This document shows, one piece after another, positions 8,277 through 16,070 of a stretch of 64,000 nucleotides of DNA. Both the position numbers and the translations under genes were made by a program. A model generated the notes under the pieces. It searched no databases, was not told the origin of the DNA, and saw nothing but the letters and a program-made list of their open reading frames with translations. Numbering within the stretch: position 1 is the stretch's first letter; the number at the start of each line of letters is the position of its first letter. The stretch comes from Candidatus Saccharimonadota bacterium (GTDB lineage Bacteria > Patescibacteriota > Saccharimonadia > Saccharimonadales > Saccharimonadaceae): assembly GCA_017619315.1 (NCBI GenBank), contig JAFZSN010000004.1, positions 56,998 to 120,997 on the forward strand, in the 5' to 3' direction.

Positions 8277-9646
8277 TTTTTATGCGAATCATTATTATTA
8301 TAATAGTAATAATTGTTGTAGTACTTTGTGGATCTGCGGTTCACCATATTAAAGACCACACCTGCAACCTTTGAGCCTACTTTTTCTAGAGTATCTCTCA
8401 CAGCAATAAGATCAGCTTTATTCGTAAATGAATCTTTTACCACAATGATAGTTTCGTCCACTAAGCTAGATAGAATCACCGAATCAGCCAAGCCCCCAAC
8501 AGGTGCACCATCAAGTATTACAATATCATAATACGAGAAGAGAGAAGTCATTAACCGTTTATTCTTCTTAGAAGCGAGAAGTTCACTCGGGTTCGGCGGA
8601 TAAGTACCACAAGTCATCACATCAAGATTACTCACCTTGGTCGGATGAACGAAATCAGACCAGCTTCTAATATCATTAGTCAGAAGATTAGATAAACCAT
8701 GTGTATTTGGAATGCCAAATAATCTGTGAAGTCGTCCCTTACGAAGGTCGCAGTCGATTAGAAGCACTCTCTTCTCGGCCTGAGCAAAAGAAATCGCAAG
8801 ATTAGATGAAATAAAACTCTTGCCTTCGCCTGCATTAGTACTAGTAATCAAGAATGACTTAACTTCTTCATCGACGGCGGTAAATTGCAAATTGGTTCTA
8901 AGACTCTTGATATTCTCACTTACAATTGCTTTCGGCGAGTTCTCAACAATCAGCTCGCTCGCCGCTCTCTTCCCCTTCGTCTCATGCCTACTAATACGTC
9001 CAGTCACTGGCAAACCGATGTTCTTCTCAACTTCATCATTATATTTCACAGTATCGTCAAGATAGAATCTAAGGAACGCAATACCCGCCACGAGCAGCAC
9101 ACCAATCGCCACCGCAAGTATCAAATCGCGCACCAAAGTATTATTGGCTGGCGAAGTCGGTGGCACCGCCACGCTAAGTTGTGTCACATTTTCAATCTTA
9201 TAAATTGTCGCCACCTGCTTAGCAAATACATCAGCAATCTCATTTGCGATCGTAGCCGCAAGCTGCGCATTCAAATCTCTCACCGAAATACTAAGAATAG
9301 AGGTATCGGTTACCGGTTTTACAGTGATACTATTTCGAAGCTCATTCACAGTCATGTGGAGACCAAGATTCTCAATCACTTGGTTCATCACGAGCTCACT
9401 CTTCGCAATCTCGCTATAAGTATTCGCAAGCTTCTGGCTAGCATTAACTTCATTTAGGGACGCAGCAGTGCCATCGCTAGTATCGGACTTCGCAATCACC
9501 ACTGTAGTATTAGCCTGATAAATCGGTTTCTTGAAGATTTTGTCGTAAGTGAGTACACCAACCACAGCAACCAAAATAATCAGTACAAAATACAAAATAT
9601 AATGTTTCAAATAACTAAAAAATTCTTTGATGTTTATTTCGTCCAT
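8273..9646 (-). CDS. Wzz-type co-polymerase fused to BY tyrosine autokinase
   Basis: 457 residues from ATG 9646, chosen because AAGGAG lies 7 nt upstream; a longer reading to 9691 lacks such a site. The Wzz domain has membrane segments at about 16-35 and 173-195 around an extracytoplasmic loop. The cytoplasmic kinase has Walker A TSTNAGEGKS (268-277), Walker A' LLIDCDLRKGR (295-305) and a Walker B-like IVILDGAP. It ends in a tyrosine cluster YYNNYYYYNN, the autophosphorylation site of CpsD/Wzc kinases. It sets polysaccharide chain length and is paired with the CpsB phosphatase. Promoter TTGCCT-16-TACAAT lies at 9691-9664. Confidence 0.92.
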   Translation of the reverse strand: MDEINIKEFFSYLKHYILYFVLIILVAVVGVLTYDKIFKKPIYQANTTVVIAKSDTSDGTAASLNEVNASQKLANTYSEIAKSELVMNQVIENLGLHMTVNELRNSITVKPVTDTSILSISVRDLNAQLAATIANEIADVFAKQVATIYKIENVTQLSVAVPPTSPANNTLVRDLILAVAIGVLLVAGIAFLRFYLDDTVKYNDEVEKNIGLPVTGRISRHETKGKRAASELIVENSPKAIVSENIKSLRTNLQFTAVDEEVKSFLITSTNAGEGKSFISSNLAISFAQAEKRVLLIDCDLRKGRLHRLFGIPNTHGLSNLLTNDIRSWSDFVHPTKVSNLDVMTCGTYPPNPSELLASKKNKRLMTSLFSYYDIVILDGAPVGGLADSVILSSLVDETIIVVKDSFTNKADLIAVRDTLEKVGSKVAGVVFNMVNRRSTKYYNNYYYYNNNDSHKK

Positions 9647-9663
9647 AAATAACTCCTTCTCAT

Positions 9664-9691
9664 ATTGTAACATAACAATATAAAAAGGCAA
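9664..9691 (-). promoter_or_regulatory. Promoter of the BY-kinase/phosphatase operon
   Basis: Complement strand TTGCCT (9691-9686), 16-bp spacer, TACAAT (9669-9664), followed by AAGGAG and ATG 9646. Confidence 0.6.
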
Positions 9692-9754
9692 GCATAAAAA
9701 CTTTGTTTTTGCTCAACAAAAAGAATAACCAATTTTTCCACAACCAAAAACGGT

Positions 9755-10918
9755 TTAAACAGCTAAATATTGATTAATTTTTGCTTTAATCGTCTCGAGC
9801 GAATCCTCATCGGGGATCATCACCCAAAGCGGCGTACCTTCACCATAAGTATAAGTCGGCAGCATATCGCCCACACCATCTAGCCCGATCGATTCCACCT
9901 CCCACGCCCGCGGCTGGTTTAGCTGCATCCGCATAAAATCAGTAATTTCGTCGCGACTAAAGCTTGTCTCGAACGAATCGCCAGCAATTTCTAGAATCTC
10001 CGGTAGTTTCATCAAATAGCTTCTTGACCCCATCATCTTATTTATAATTCCGGTCAAGACTTCCTGCTGATTCTCGCCGCGATGCTTATCGCCACGCGCA
10101 TAGGATTTACGCTCCCGCGAAAATCTCAGCGCACAATCACCATCCACGGTCTGTTTACCAACTATGAAGTTACACATTTTACCACTTGGCGCATTACCAC
10201 CTGCCGGCAAATTAAGCGCCGTATCGGAATAGATCTCCACTCCGTCTAGCTGGTCCACTACTTTCACGACTGTGTCGAAACCAACCTTTACCACGTGATT
10301 AATATCAATCCCAAGAGAATCCTCAATCGTCGCTTTACTAAGCTCAATATTATTATTCAACCCCGCGTGCGTCAGCTTATCCCGAAGCCCTGTAGTTCCA
10401 TGTAATTGTACATACGTATCCCGCGGGATTGATACCAGTAAAATCTTGCTCTCCGCCGGATTCACTACAGCCAAAATATTCACATCCGACCGCGCATCTG
10501 GATCATCCACGCTAGTATGCGAATCACTACCCGAAATATACAGAATAAACGGATCGCGAGTAATATCAAGCTCATCATACGCCAGATCGATCCCGTTCCC
10601 AGTTAAACTAACCTTATCAAGGAATGCATTAATCGAATCAGTATATCTCAGGGCAAATATACCTCCAGCTATACAGGTAATTGATATAATCATACAAATA
10701 ATACGTAGCGGAATTAACTTCTTCCTTTTCCATACTACGAGCGGCATGATACAAATTACAAATAATATCGCAAACACCCCCGCCGCCAAGACAATCATCC
10801 ATGTCTCAAGAAAATCCATGCGTACAAGTGATACTACACAAATTGTCGCCACCACTAATTGCGCCACCGCAAGAAGCAATGCTACCACCTTATAAATCCT
10901 CTTCGTCGTTTTATTCAT
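9755..10918 (-). CDS. LytR-CpsA-Psr (LCP) family transferase
   Basis: 387 residues. Three N-terminal membrane segments (about 11-33, 39-62, 72-90) precede an extracytoplasmic LCP domain (about 115-370). Family signatures are visible: ILYISGSDSH, ARSDVNILAVVNP (the Arg/Asp site for the lipid pyrophosphate), SIPRDTYVQL, and CALRFSRERKSYARGDKHRGENQQ. LCP enzymes move polyprenyl-linked glycans onto peptidoglycan or other envelope acceptors. Its place beside Wzz, LicD and glycosyltransferases suggests it anchors the polysaccharide made here. Promoter TATAAT is about 13 nt before ATG. Confidence 0.92.
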   Translation of the reverse strand: MNKTTKRIYKVVALLLAVAQLVVATICVVSLVRMDFLETWMIVLAAGVFAILFVICIMPLVVWKRKKLIPLRIICMIISITCIAGGIFALRYTDSINAFLDKVSLTGNGIDLAYDELDITRDPFILYISGSDSHTSVDDPDARSDVNILAVVNPAESKILLVSIPRDTYVQLHGTTGLRDKLTHAGLNNNIELSKATIEDSLGIDINHVVKVGFDTVVKVVDQLDGVEIYSDTALNLPAGGNAPSGKMCNFIVGKQTVDGDCALRFSRERKSYARGDKHRGENQQEVLTGIINKMMGSRSYLMKLPEILEIAGDSFETSFSRDEITDFMRMQLNQPRAWEVESIGLDGVGDMLPTYTYGEGTPLWVMIPDEDSLETIKAKINQYLAV

Positions 10919-10984
10919 ATCTAGATGATATATTATAATATATATTAGTAAATGTAAAGAGTTGTAAGGGGTACATTCGGAGTA

Positions 10985-11800
10985 TCAATCTTCCCTCCAC
11001 CACGCCGTTATATTGTGCTTTGGAACCCTCTTATTCTTCGGGGGCATCTTCATGTAATCACCATAAATGGTCTTCAAAATCTCGTCATACTCCTTAAACA
11101 CCATCACCGTCACGCCCTCAAATTTTACATCAATATACTCTTCGGTATTCTTCGCTAGCTGAATCTCATTCTCAAATCCATAAACCGGCCAATTGCTAAT
11201 CACATATTTCTTGCCGTCACTATATTTATTAAGTAGTTTATTATATCTACGATTAATTCTGTTATATCCCAATATCTTGGAGCACGCATTTTTCCCAAGA
11301 CACAAGATAATCTTCGAAAGTGGCTCTTCCTTGAAGAATATCTTCCTTCTTAGGTACAAACTAAATAATAATTTCAGCTTCCTAAATTGTTTTGACTGTT
11401 CTTTTTTGCCATCCGAAGTAGGGTAATAACAAGTAATATCAATATAGATACCGTAATTAGGATTAAATTTCGGTCGGTTCTTTTCGAGCGCCTGCGTATG
11501 TGTATCTATCAACTTCAAGAAACCATATCTTTCGCCGCCTTTGCCCTGTTTTAAAGTTTGGTAGCGCCCAGTCTCCTTATCTAGGATCTTTTTTAGTTTA
11601 TCGTAATTCTCTTTCGTGAGTACCACATCAATATCATCGTCCCAAGGCACAAAGCCCTGATGCCGAATCGCACCAATTAGTGAAGCGTTAATCAATGAAT
11701 ATTTTATCTTGTTTTTTCGACAAATACGATCCAGAAACCTCAACATTTCAAGTAAAATCTTCTGCTGTTCAGGTAAAGATATTATTTTCTTGTCAGCCAT
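10985..11800 (-). CDS. LicD family phosphotransferase
   Basis: 271 residues from ATG 11800 (MADKKIISLPEQQ). A longer GTG start at 11827 is possible, and a strong GGGGAGG lies between them at awkward distance, so the start is uncertain. LicD/fukutin-type signatures: LINASLIGAIRHQGFVPWDDDIDVVL (nucleotidyltransferase-like fold with the DDD metal site), YGIYIDITCYYP and the C-terminal WWRED. LicD proteins transfer phosphocholine or another phospho-group onto surface glycans. The gene is convergent to nothing and closes the first part of the glycan locus. Confidence 0.88.
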   Translation of the reverse strand: MADKKIISLPEQQKILLEMLRFLDRICRKNKIKYSLINASLIGAIRHQGFVPWDDDIDVVLTKENYDKLKKILDKETGRYQTLKQGKGGERYGFLKLIDTHTQALEKNRPKFNPNYGIYIDITCYYPTSDGKKEQSKQFRKLKLLFSLYLRRKIFFKEEPLSKIILCLGKNACSKILGYNRINRRYNKLLNKYSDGKKYVISNWPVYGFENEIQLAKNTEEYIDVKFEGVTVMVFKEYDEILKTIYGDYMKMPPKNKRVPKHNITAWWRED

Positions 11801-11896
11801 ATCTCCATTATCATAACACCTCCCCACATATTTGGCAAAATAAGGAAATTATGTTATAATGTATATATAAAATAAAAAAGGAGGGTGCACATTATC

Positions 11897-12382
11897 ATGA
11901 ATAGAAAAGAAAGAGCAGCTGAACGCAAGTTTTGCAAGATGGTTCGCAAAATGAGCGAAGACGAGTTGGCTTGTCTTTGGCGAGATTACATGGTCAAAGG
12001 TTTCAAGGACAGAACTAACCTTGAAATATATAGACGCTCAGAAATCATTCGAGCGCAAATAGCCAGATATAAAAACCAAGAACCTTTCATCGCAAAGGTA
12101 AACGCGCTCGGAGCACTGGGTGTCATTACGCCTTGGACCGTACTCCGCGAGTACTTACCATATGTCATCAATCTGAATGGCGAAGACGAAAGAGGAATTT
12201 TCCATCGCGCGGCACAGGGCAATCTGAAGTACTACATCAAACTCATAGTATTGCCGCGTATACCGACAGTTTTATGCGACCAGATCACAGAAGACGACAT
12301 CGACGACGTCGTTGAGATGATTAGTTCAAAGATGACGTACAGGCTGGGAACCTCCAGCAGGACCAAAGCTGTCTTCAACTAA
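11897..12382 (+). CDS. Unknown protein, GVITPW family copy 1
   Basis: 161 residues from ATG 11897, supported by GGAGGG 11 nt upstream; a GTG at 11885 is in frame but sits inside that ribosome binding site. It is predicted all-helical and charged, with no signal or membrane segment. It shares with the genes at 13716 and 14330 the pattern basic N-terminus, KMSxxEL, IRAxIxRxxxQxPFxxKVxxLGAxGVITPW, then a Glu/Leu-rich C-terminus. The function is unknown. It has an extended -10 promoter (TGTTATAAT near 11855) and its own terminator, so it is a monocistronic cassette. It sits inside an otherwise minus-strand glycan locus, suggesting insertion. Confidence 0.8.
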   Translation: MNRKERAAERKFCKMVRKMSEDELACLWRDYMVKGFKDRTNLEIYRRSEIIRAQIARYKNQEPFIAKVNALGALGVITPWTVLREYLPYVINLNGEDERGIFHRAAQGNLKYYIKLIVLPRIPTVLCDQITEDDIDDVVEMISSKMTYRLGTSSRTKAVFN

Positions 12383-12872
12383 ATTTCATGAAGCCCCGAG
12401 CATCTGCTCGGGGTTTTTCACGGCAGCACATCGCCTTGAACATCCGAATCAGCGCCCTACTCTGCTTCACTGCAAGCGGCCCGCGCAAGACGGTCATCAG
12501 CATATAAATCCCCTGCTCGGTAAATGCACGTGGCGAAAATCTAACACCACCCCAACTTGAAATCAAATTTTTTGATCTCAAGTTGCTTTGACCCCTATAA
12601 TTATTCTCTGTCGTGGTCAAATTCTTTGACTTCACGAAATATTCAACCTCATCCCTGGTCAACCGAAACATAAAGTCCTCACCTTCAAACTTTTCCAAAT
12701 TATTTTTAACCTGCTGATTGAACGCACTCGTCGTATACCCATATATCTCCGCCAGATCATAGTCCAGCATCACCTTCTGCCCACGAATAACATAGATCTT
12801 ATCCCTCAGCATGCCCTCCTCAATGATTAACCCGTCCTTAGCTTTTTTGCTATCTTGATTTGTTTTTGCCAT
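12375..12872 (-). CDS. ORF6N-domain protein, C-terminally truncated
   Basis: 165 residues. An ORF6N DNA-binding domain covers about residues 18-140: LRDKIYVIRGQKVMLDYDLAEIYGYTT, FPxDFMF-like EGEDFMFRLTRDEV, WGGVRFSPRAFTEQGIYML and VKQSRALIRMFKAM. Such domains occur in phage antirepressors and in chromosomal copies of unknown role. After FKAM, where family members normally continue into a helical tail, the reading frame runs for 16 residues (CCREKPRADARG...) through the convergent gene's terminator hairpin. The gene therefore looks truncated at the cassette junction. A perfect 54-bp repeat lies 25 nt before its ATG. Confidence 0.85.
   Translation of the reverse strand: MAKTNQDSKKAKDGLIIEEGMLRDKIYVIRGQKVMLDYDLAEIYGYTTSAFNQQVKNNLEKFEGEDFMFRLTRDEVEYFVKSKNLTTTENNYRGQSNLRSKNLISSWGGVRFSPRAFTEQGIYMLMTVLRGPLAVKQSRALIRMFKAMCCREKPRADARGFMKFS
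12394..12418 (+). terminator. Terminator of GVITPW copy 1
   Basis: CCCCGAGCA / TGCTCGGGG with a 2-nt spacer and TTTTT. The last codons of the convergent ORF6N gene are encoded on its opposite strand. Confidence 0.85.
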
Positions 12873-12896
12873 ATTATCTCCTCAAATTATTAAAAC

Positions 12897-12950
12897 CAAC
12901 CCTACCACTCCCCCTCAAAAATCTCAACCCCAAGAAAATTCTTATGCAAA
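12897..12950. repeat. 54-bp direct repeat, copy 1
   Basis: Identical over 54 bp to 13583-13636. It begins CAACCCTACCACTCCCCC and ends TTCTTATGCAAA on the plus strand. It is located between a minus-strand ORF6N gene (25 nt to its start) and a plus-strand extended -10 promoter. Confidence 0.95.
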
Positions 12951-12982
12951 TAAAGGGATTCCAATTAATAGTACGATTATGC

Positions 12983-13044
12983 TATAATATAACTATATTC
13001 GGGAATACCCGTCCATCCCTAGCAAAAACTAGGGAGTATTTTTT
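12983..13044 (+). ncRNA. Possible short RNA: promoter, hairpin and terminator without ORF
   Basis: Extended -10 TGCTATAAT (12980-12988) is followed by a small hairpin CGGG-AATA-CCCG (13000-13011) and a terminator TCCCTAG / CTAGGGA (13016-13035) with a T-run to 13044. The predicted RNA is about 50 nt from about 12995. The terminator closely resembles those of GVITPW copies 2 and 3, so this may be a remnant of a fourth family gene whose coding part was lost, or a genuine small RNA. Confidence 0.45.
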
Positions 13045-13556
13045 AAGATAGCATCGGTATGCACACGGTAGTTTATTTTACTAATTTCACGATTCAGATT
13101 CCAATTCAGCGACAAGCGCGAGTTCTCGTCAGACTTAAGCCGCCGGTAATCTTTCATGATGTACAATTGAAACTCTGGTGATATCCAAGTTGCAAAACTC
13201 ATAGCGATGTCGCTATGCGCATATGTACCGCCATTATGTCGTCCTCGTTTGTTAATTATCCCTATTGCACCGGTTTTATTTATCCATTTCTCTGGGGATA
13301 TTACAAATCTATGAGCACCAGCTTGCTCTTTAAACGTGCCGAATTCGGCACGTTTAAAACTTGGATTATGCAGTTCTTCCCAAACGCCCAAAAATTCAAT
13401 AGTGTCCCTCCCTCGCATCCAGTTCCTAATTACAAACCTCGGATCGTCAACATTCTGATATCTCGCAATATCTGTCAGCGAAATAAACTCATTTTTAAAA
13501 TCATCGGTATAAATACCAATTTCTACGCCTTTGGCGTGAATAGTTTCTTTTGGCAT
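13029..13556 (-). CDS. KilA-N domain protein, probably truncated
   Basis: 175 residues. The KilA-N DNA-binding domain covers about residues 20-150 (EFISLTDIARY, RFVIRNWMRGRDTIEFLGVWE, WINKTGAIGI, GRHNGGTYAHSDIAMSFATWISPEFQLYIMKDYRRLK). Relatives are phage antirepressors and bacterial proteins of about 270 residues. This one stops early, and its last codons (ILKNTP) are encoded within the convergent short RNA terminator, the same arrangement as the ORF6N gene. A second exact copy of the 54-bp repeat begins 27 nt upstream of its ATG. A GGAG site precedes ATG. Confidence 0.85.
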   Translation of the reverse strand: MPKETIHAKGVEIGIYTDDFKNEFISLTDIARYQNVDDPRFVIRNWMRGRDTIEFLGVWEELHNPSFKRAEFGTFKEQAGAHRFVISPEKWINKTGAIGIINKRGRHNGGTYAHSDIAMSFATWISPEFQLYIMKDYRRLKSDENSRLSLNWNLNREISKINYRVHTDAILKNTP

Positions 13557-13582
13557 AAAAACTCCTTTGTATTATTCCGCAA

Positions 13583-13636
13583 CAACCCTACCACTCCCCC
13601 TCAAAAATCTCAACCCCAAGAAAATTCTTATGCAAA
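13583..13636. repeat. 54-bp direct repeat, copy 2
   Basis: Identical to 12897-12950. Lies between the minus-strand KilA-N gene (27 nt to its start) and the plus-strand promoter of GVITPW copy 2 (TGGTATAAT near 13671), the same context as copy 1. Confidence 0.95.
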
Positions 13637-13715
13637 AGTGCAACCCATAGACCACCACCCCAGCCAAATATGGTATAATACACAAATACATTCTAAAAAG
13701 GGAGGAGCACTTTAA

Positions 13716-14189
13716 ATGAAAGAAGTTAAAACAAACAGAAGGCTATCACGGAGTAGACTCAACAAAATGAGCTACGAAGAATTAATCCAGCAATGGGCTT
13801 ATTATGCATCGGAAATCTGCAACGACACTAACAACAAGAAGCTGCATAAGAACATCGGGCTGATCCGAGCGAGAATTGATCGATTTGAAGATCAAAGGCC
13901 ATTCCTGGAAAAAGTCGAAGATCTCGGGGCAAAAGGAGTTATCACGCCATGGGGCATAGTTTTCGAATTCTTGTTCTATGAACTTAACAGATTCGGCGAT
14001 AAAGACAAAGAACTCCTTCGTCACATAAGGCAAAACGACCTGGAGCGATACATCCACGACTACATCATGCCTCTCATTTCCGAGAAAACACGGCAACTGA
14101 TTACCGACAGCACCATTCATGATGTTGCTACGGAATTAAAAGCACCAGTCCTCAGATACTATCAAAACAAAGAGGTCAGAGTCTTCTAG
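13716..14189 (+). CDS. Unknown protein, GVITPW family copy 2
   Basis: 157 residues; GGAGGAGCAC precedes the ATG by about 6 nt. It is helical, soluble and highly charged. KMSYEELIQQWAYY, IRARIDRFEDQRPFLEKVEDLGAKGVITPW and FEFLFYEL align with copy 1 (11897) and, more weakly, copy 3 (14330). The function is unknown. It has its own extended -10 promoter and terminator. It lies next to the KilA-N gene and a 54-bp repeat. Confidence 0.82.
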   Translation: MKEVKTNRRLSRSRLNKMSYEELIQQWAYYASEICNDTNNKKLHKNIGLIRARIDRFEDQRPFLEKVEDLGAKGVITPWGIVFEFLFYELNRFGDKDKELLRHIRQNDLERYIHDYIMPLISEKTRQLITDSTIHDVATELKAPVLRYYQNKEVRVF

Positions 14190-14201
14190 TCAAACGACTT
14201 T

Positions 14202-14230
14202 AAACCCCCTAGCGCAAGTTAGGGGGTTTT
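14202..14230 (+). terminator. Terminator of GVITPW copy 2
   Basis: AAACCCCCTA / TAGGGGGTTT around a short GC-containing loop, ending in TTTT. Confidence 0.85.
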
Positions 14231-14329
14231 CCATGCAAAACAACCCCACCACCCCACATACTTGTATTCCCGACATGAATCAGTATATAATATATGCAAG
14301 CAAAAAAAGAACAAGGGGAGGTGTACATT

Positions 14330-14785
14330 ATGTCAGAAAAAGAAGATCGTAAGTTCCTTAAAAGCCTCAAAAGATTAGACAAGCAAGAACTTGCTTTGCT
14401 CTGGAGTAACTATACAATAGCCGCAGAAGCGAATGAGAGCGGAAACAGCCAAGATATCGAACGCGCAATAGCAATCAGGACACAGCTCGAAAAAATGGGC
14501 GAGCAGGGATTCTTTCTCGATTACGTCGCCAATAAGGCAGCAAAAGGTATCATCGGACCAAGCACTGCGCTTTATGAGTATGCAATATATCAATTGCGAA
14601 AAGACGGGAAAACCGCCAAAGACATCCTCCAAAGCATAGAAGAAAACAGCATTGGTGAGTATATCTTTAAAAAAGTTATGACAAAAGTCCCCGCCAACGT
14701 GGTGGATATAATCACCGCAGAAGACATAGAAAAAGTCATAATCGATCTATATACCGCCACAATCAATTACATGAAATACGGCTAA
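14330..14785 (+). CDS. Unknown protein, GVITPW family copy 3
   Basis: 151 residues from ATG 14330, which follows GGGGAGGTG by 6 nt; an in-frame start at 14294 lies upstream of that site. Divergent family member: RLDKQELALLWSNYT, AIRTQLEKMGEQGFFLDYVANKAAKGIIGPSTALYEYA and ITAEDIEKVIIDLY align with copies 1 and 2, with GIIGP replacing GVITP. Promoter TTGTAT-18-TATAAT lies upstream, and a terminator follows. The function is unknown. The three genes share a leader pattern GGAGGtGcACatT before ATG. Confidence 0.8.
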   Translation: MSEKEDRKFLKSLKRLDKQELALLWSNYTIAAEANESGNSQDIERAIAIRTQLEKMGEQGFFLDYVANKAAKGIIGPSTALYEYAIYQLRKDGKTAKDILQSIEENSIGEYIFKKVMTKVPANVVDIITAEDIEKVIIDLYTATINYMKYG

Positions 14786-14810
14786 AAGGCAACTTTTCGA
14801 AACTTCCATA

Positions 14811-14836
14811 AACCCCTAGCAAAAGCTAGGGGTTTT
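14811..14836 (+). terminator. Terminator of GVITPW copy 3
   Basis: AACCCCTAGC-AAAA-GCTAGGGGTT followed by TT. It also lies just past the pglD stop on the other strand and could serve both. Confidence 0.85.
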
Positions 14837-14842
14837 ATTGTG

Positions 14843-15457
14843 TTACTTTATTCTCTTAGCAGGAACACCAACATACACCCCCTCTTCATCCAAATCATTC
14901 AACACCGTTGCGCCAGCACCAATTACGACATCCTCAGCAACAACAGTATTGTTAATAATAGAAGCTCCCATGCAAACCCAAGAATAATCCCCAATAGAAA
15001 CGGTCCCGGCAAGATGTGCACCAGGAGAAATATGCACAAAATCACCCAACTCATTATCATGATCGATCGAGCAAGAAGTATTCAAAATACAATGCTTACC
15101 TATCACCGAATCAGCATTCACGACCACGCCAGCCATCACCGCCGTCCCTTCGCCAACCTTAACAGCACCCGAGATCACAGCATTAGGGTGTATAGCAGTA
15201 TACCACTTGAAACCATTCAATCCAGTGACGATATTCGCGCGCAAATGATTATCACCAATCGCAACAATGAACCAGTAGTCCTTAAACTTTGCAGAATCAG
15301 CAATTCTCCCAAGAACTTCATATTCCCCAAATACATTTACACCCTTTTTGATATTATCATCAAGAAAACCAACCAAGTTATCGCCGGAACATAAAACGAT
15401 ATCCGCAATCACTTTTGCATGTCCGCCAGCTCCTATAACAACTACATCTTTAGCCAC
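14843..15457 (-). CDS. pglD: PglD-type UDP-amino-sugar N-acetyltransferase
   Basis: 204 residues, matching PglD/NeuD left-handed beta-helix acyltransferases. The N-terminal nucleotide-sugar domain is MAKDVVVIGAGGHAKVIADI. Hexapeptide repeats follow (HPNAVISGAVKVGEGTAVMAGVVVNADSVIG), then the catalytic-type SIDHDNELGDFVHISPGAHLAG. PglD acetylates UDP-4-amino-sugar to UDP-N,N'-diacetylbacillosamine using acetyl-CoA. The preceding genes supply a dehydratase, aminotransferase and phosphoglycosyl transferase, so the set is complete. NeuD-type sialic acid acetyltransferase is the alternative. Confidence 0.82.
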   Translation of the reverse strand: MAKDVVVIGAGGHAKVIADIVLCSGDNLVGFLDDNIKKGVNVFGEYEVLGRIADSAKFKDYWFIVAIGDNHLRANIVTGLNGFKWYTAIHPNAVISGAVKVGEGTAVMAGVVVNADSVIGKHCILNTSCSIDHDNELGDFVHISPGAHLAGTVSIGDYSWVCMGASIINNTVVAEDVVIGAGATVLNDLDEEGVYVGVPAKRIK

Positions 15458-16070
15458 GTTTACCGCTCCTTTCTTGAACCAATGTCTTCATTGTAGCACT
15501 TTCACCATCAGAAATACCAGAGCGTTTAAACACAACTACAAAAGTTGAAAAAACAATCTTAAAATCCTGCAAAAAGGACACCTTTTTAACATACTCAATA
15601 TCCATAGCCAGTCTATCATCCCAGCCAAGAAGATTTCTCCCATTAACTTGAGACAAACCACTAAGGCCCGGCCTGACGTCGTGTCTGCGATGCTCTTTTT
15701 TCGTATAATATGGCAAGTATTCAACCAACAAAGGGCGCGGACCAACAAAACTCATATCACCCTTCAAGATATTGAATAACTCCGGCAATTCGTCCAAGGA
15801 TGTAGCACGAAGCATTTTACCAAAACCAGTCAATCTCTCTTCATCGGACAACAATGCGCCATCCTTGTCCCTAGCGTCAGTCATCGTGCGAAATTTATAA
15901 ATCCTAAAAATACGTTCGTTTTTTCCAACACGTTCCTGCTTAAAAAATGCAGGACGGCCTATGATAAGAATCACCGATAAATAAACAATCAAGAATATCG
16001 GCGAAAGGATAATCAATCCTAAAAGGGAGAAAATGATATCAATTGATCTTTTCAAAAACCCACGATACAT
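15450..16070 (-). CDS. pglC: Monotopic phosphoglycosyl transferase (PglC-like)
   Basis: 206 residues, the minimal form of the family. A hydrophobic re-entrant helix (about 9-36) is followed by FKQERVGKNERIFRIYKFRTM, the Asp-Glu dyad in TSLDELPELFNILKGDMSFVGPRPLL, and RHDVRPGLSGLSQVNGRN. It transfers a phospho-sugar (here probably diacetylbacillosamine phosphate) from UDP to undecaprenyl phosphate, starting lipid-linked glycan synthesis at the inner face of the membrane. It overlaps pglD by 8 nt and abuts pglE. Confidence 0.9.
   Translation of the reverse strand: MYRGFLKRSIDIIFSLLGLIILSPIFLIVYLSVILIIGRPAFFKQERVGKNERIFRIYKFRTMTDARDKDGALLSDEERLTGFGKMLRATSLDELPELFNILKGDMSFVGPRPLLVEYLPYYTKKEHRRHDVRPGLSGLSQVNGRNLLGWDDRLAMDIEYVKKVSFLQDFKIVFSTFVVVFKRSGISDGESATMKTLVQERSGKRG

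Noticed and set aside
12897-13636. CRISPR array
   Set aside because: Only two copies of the 54-bp repeat, 632 bp apart with genes between them; no short regular repeats occur anywhere in the window.
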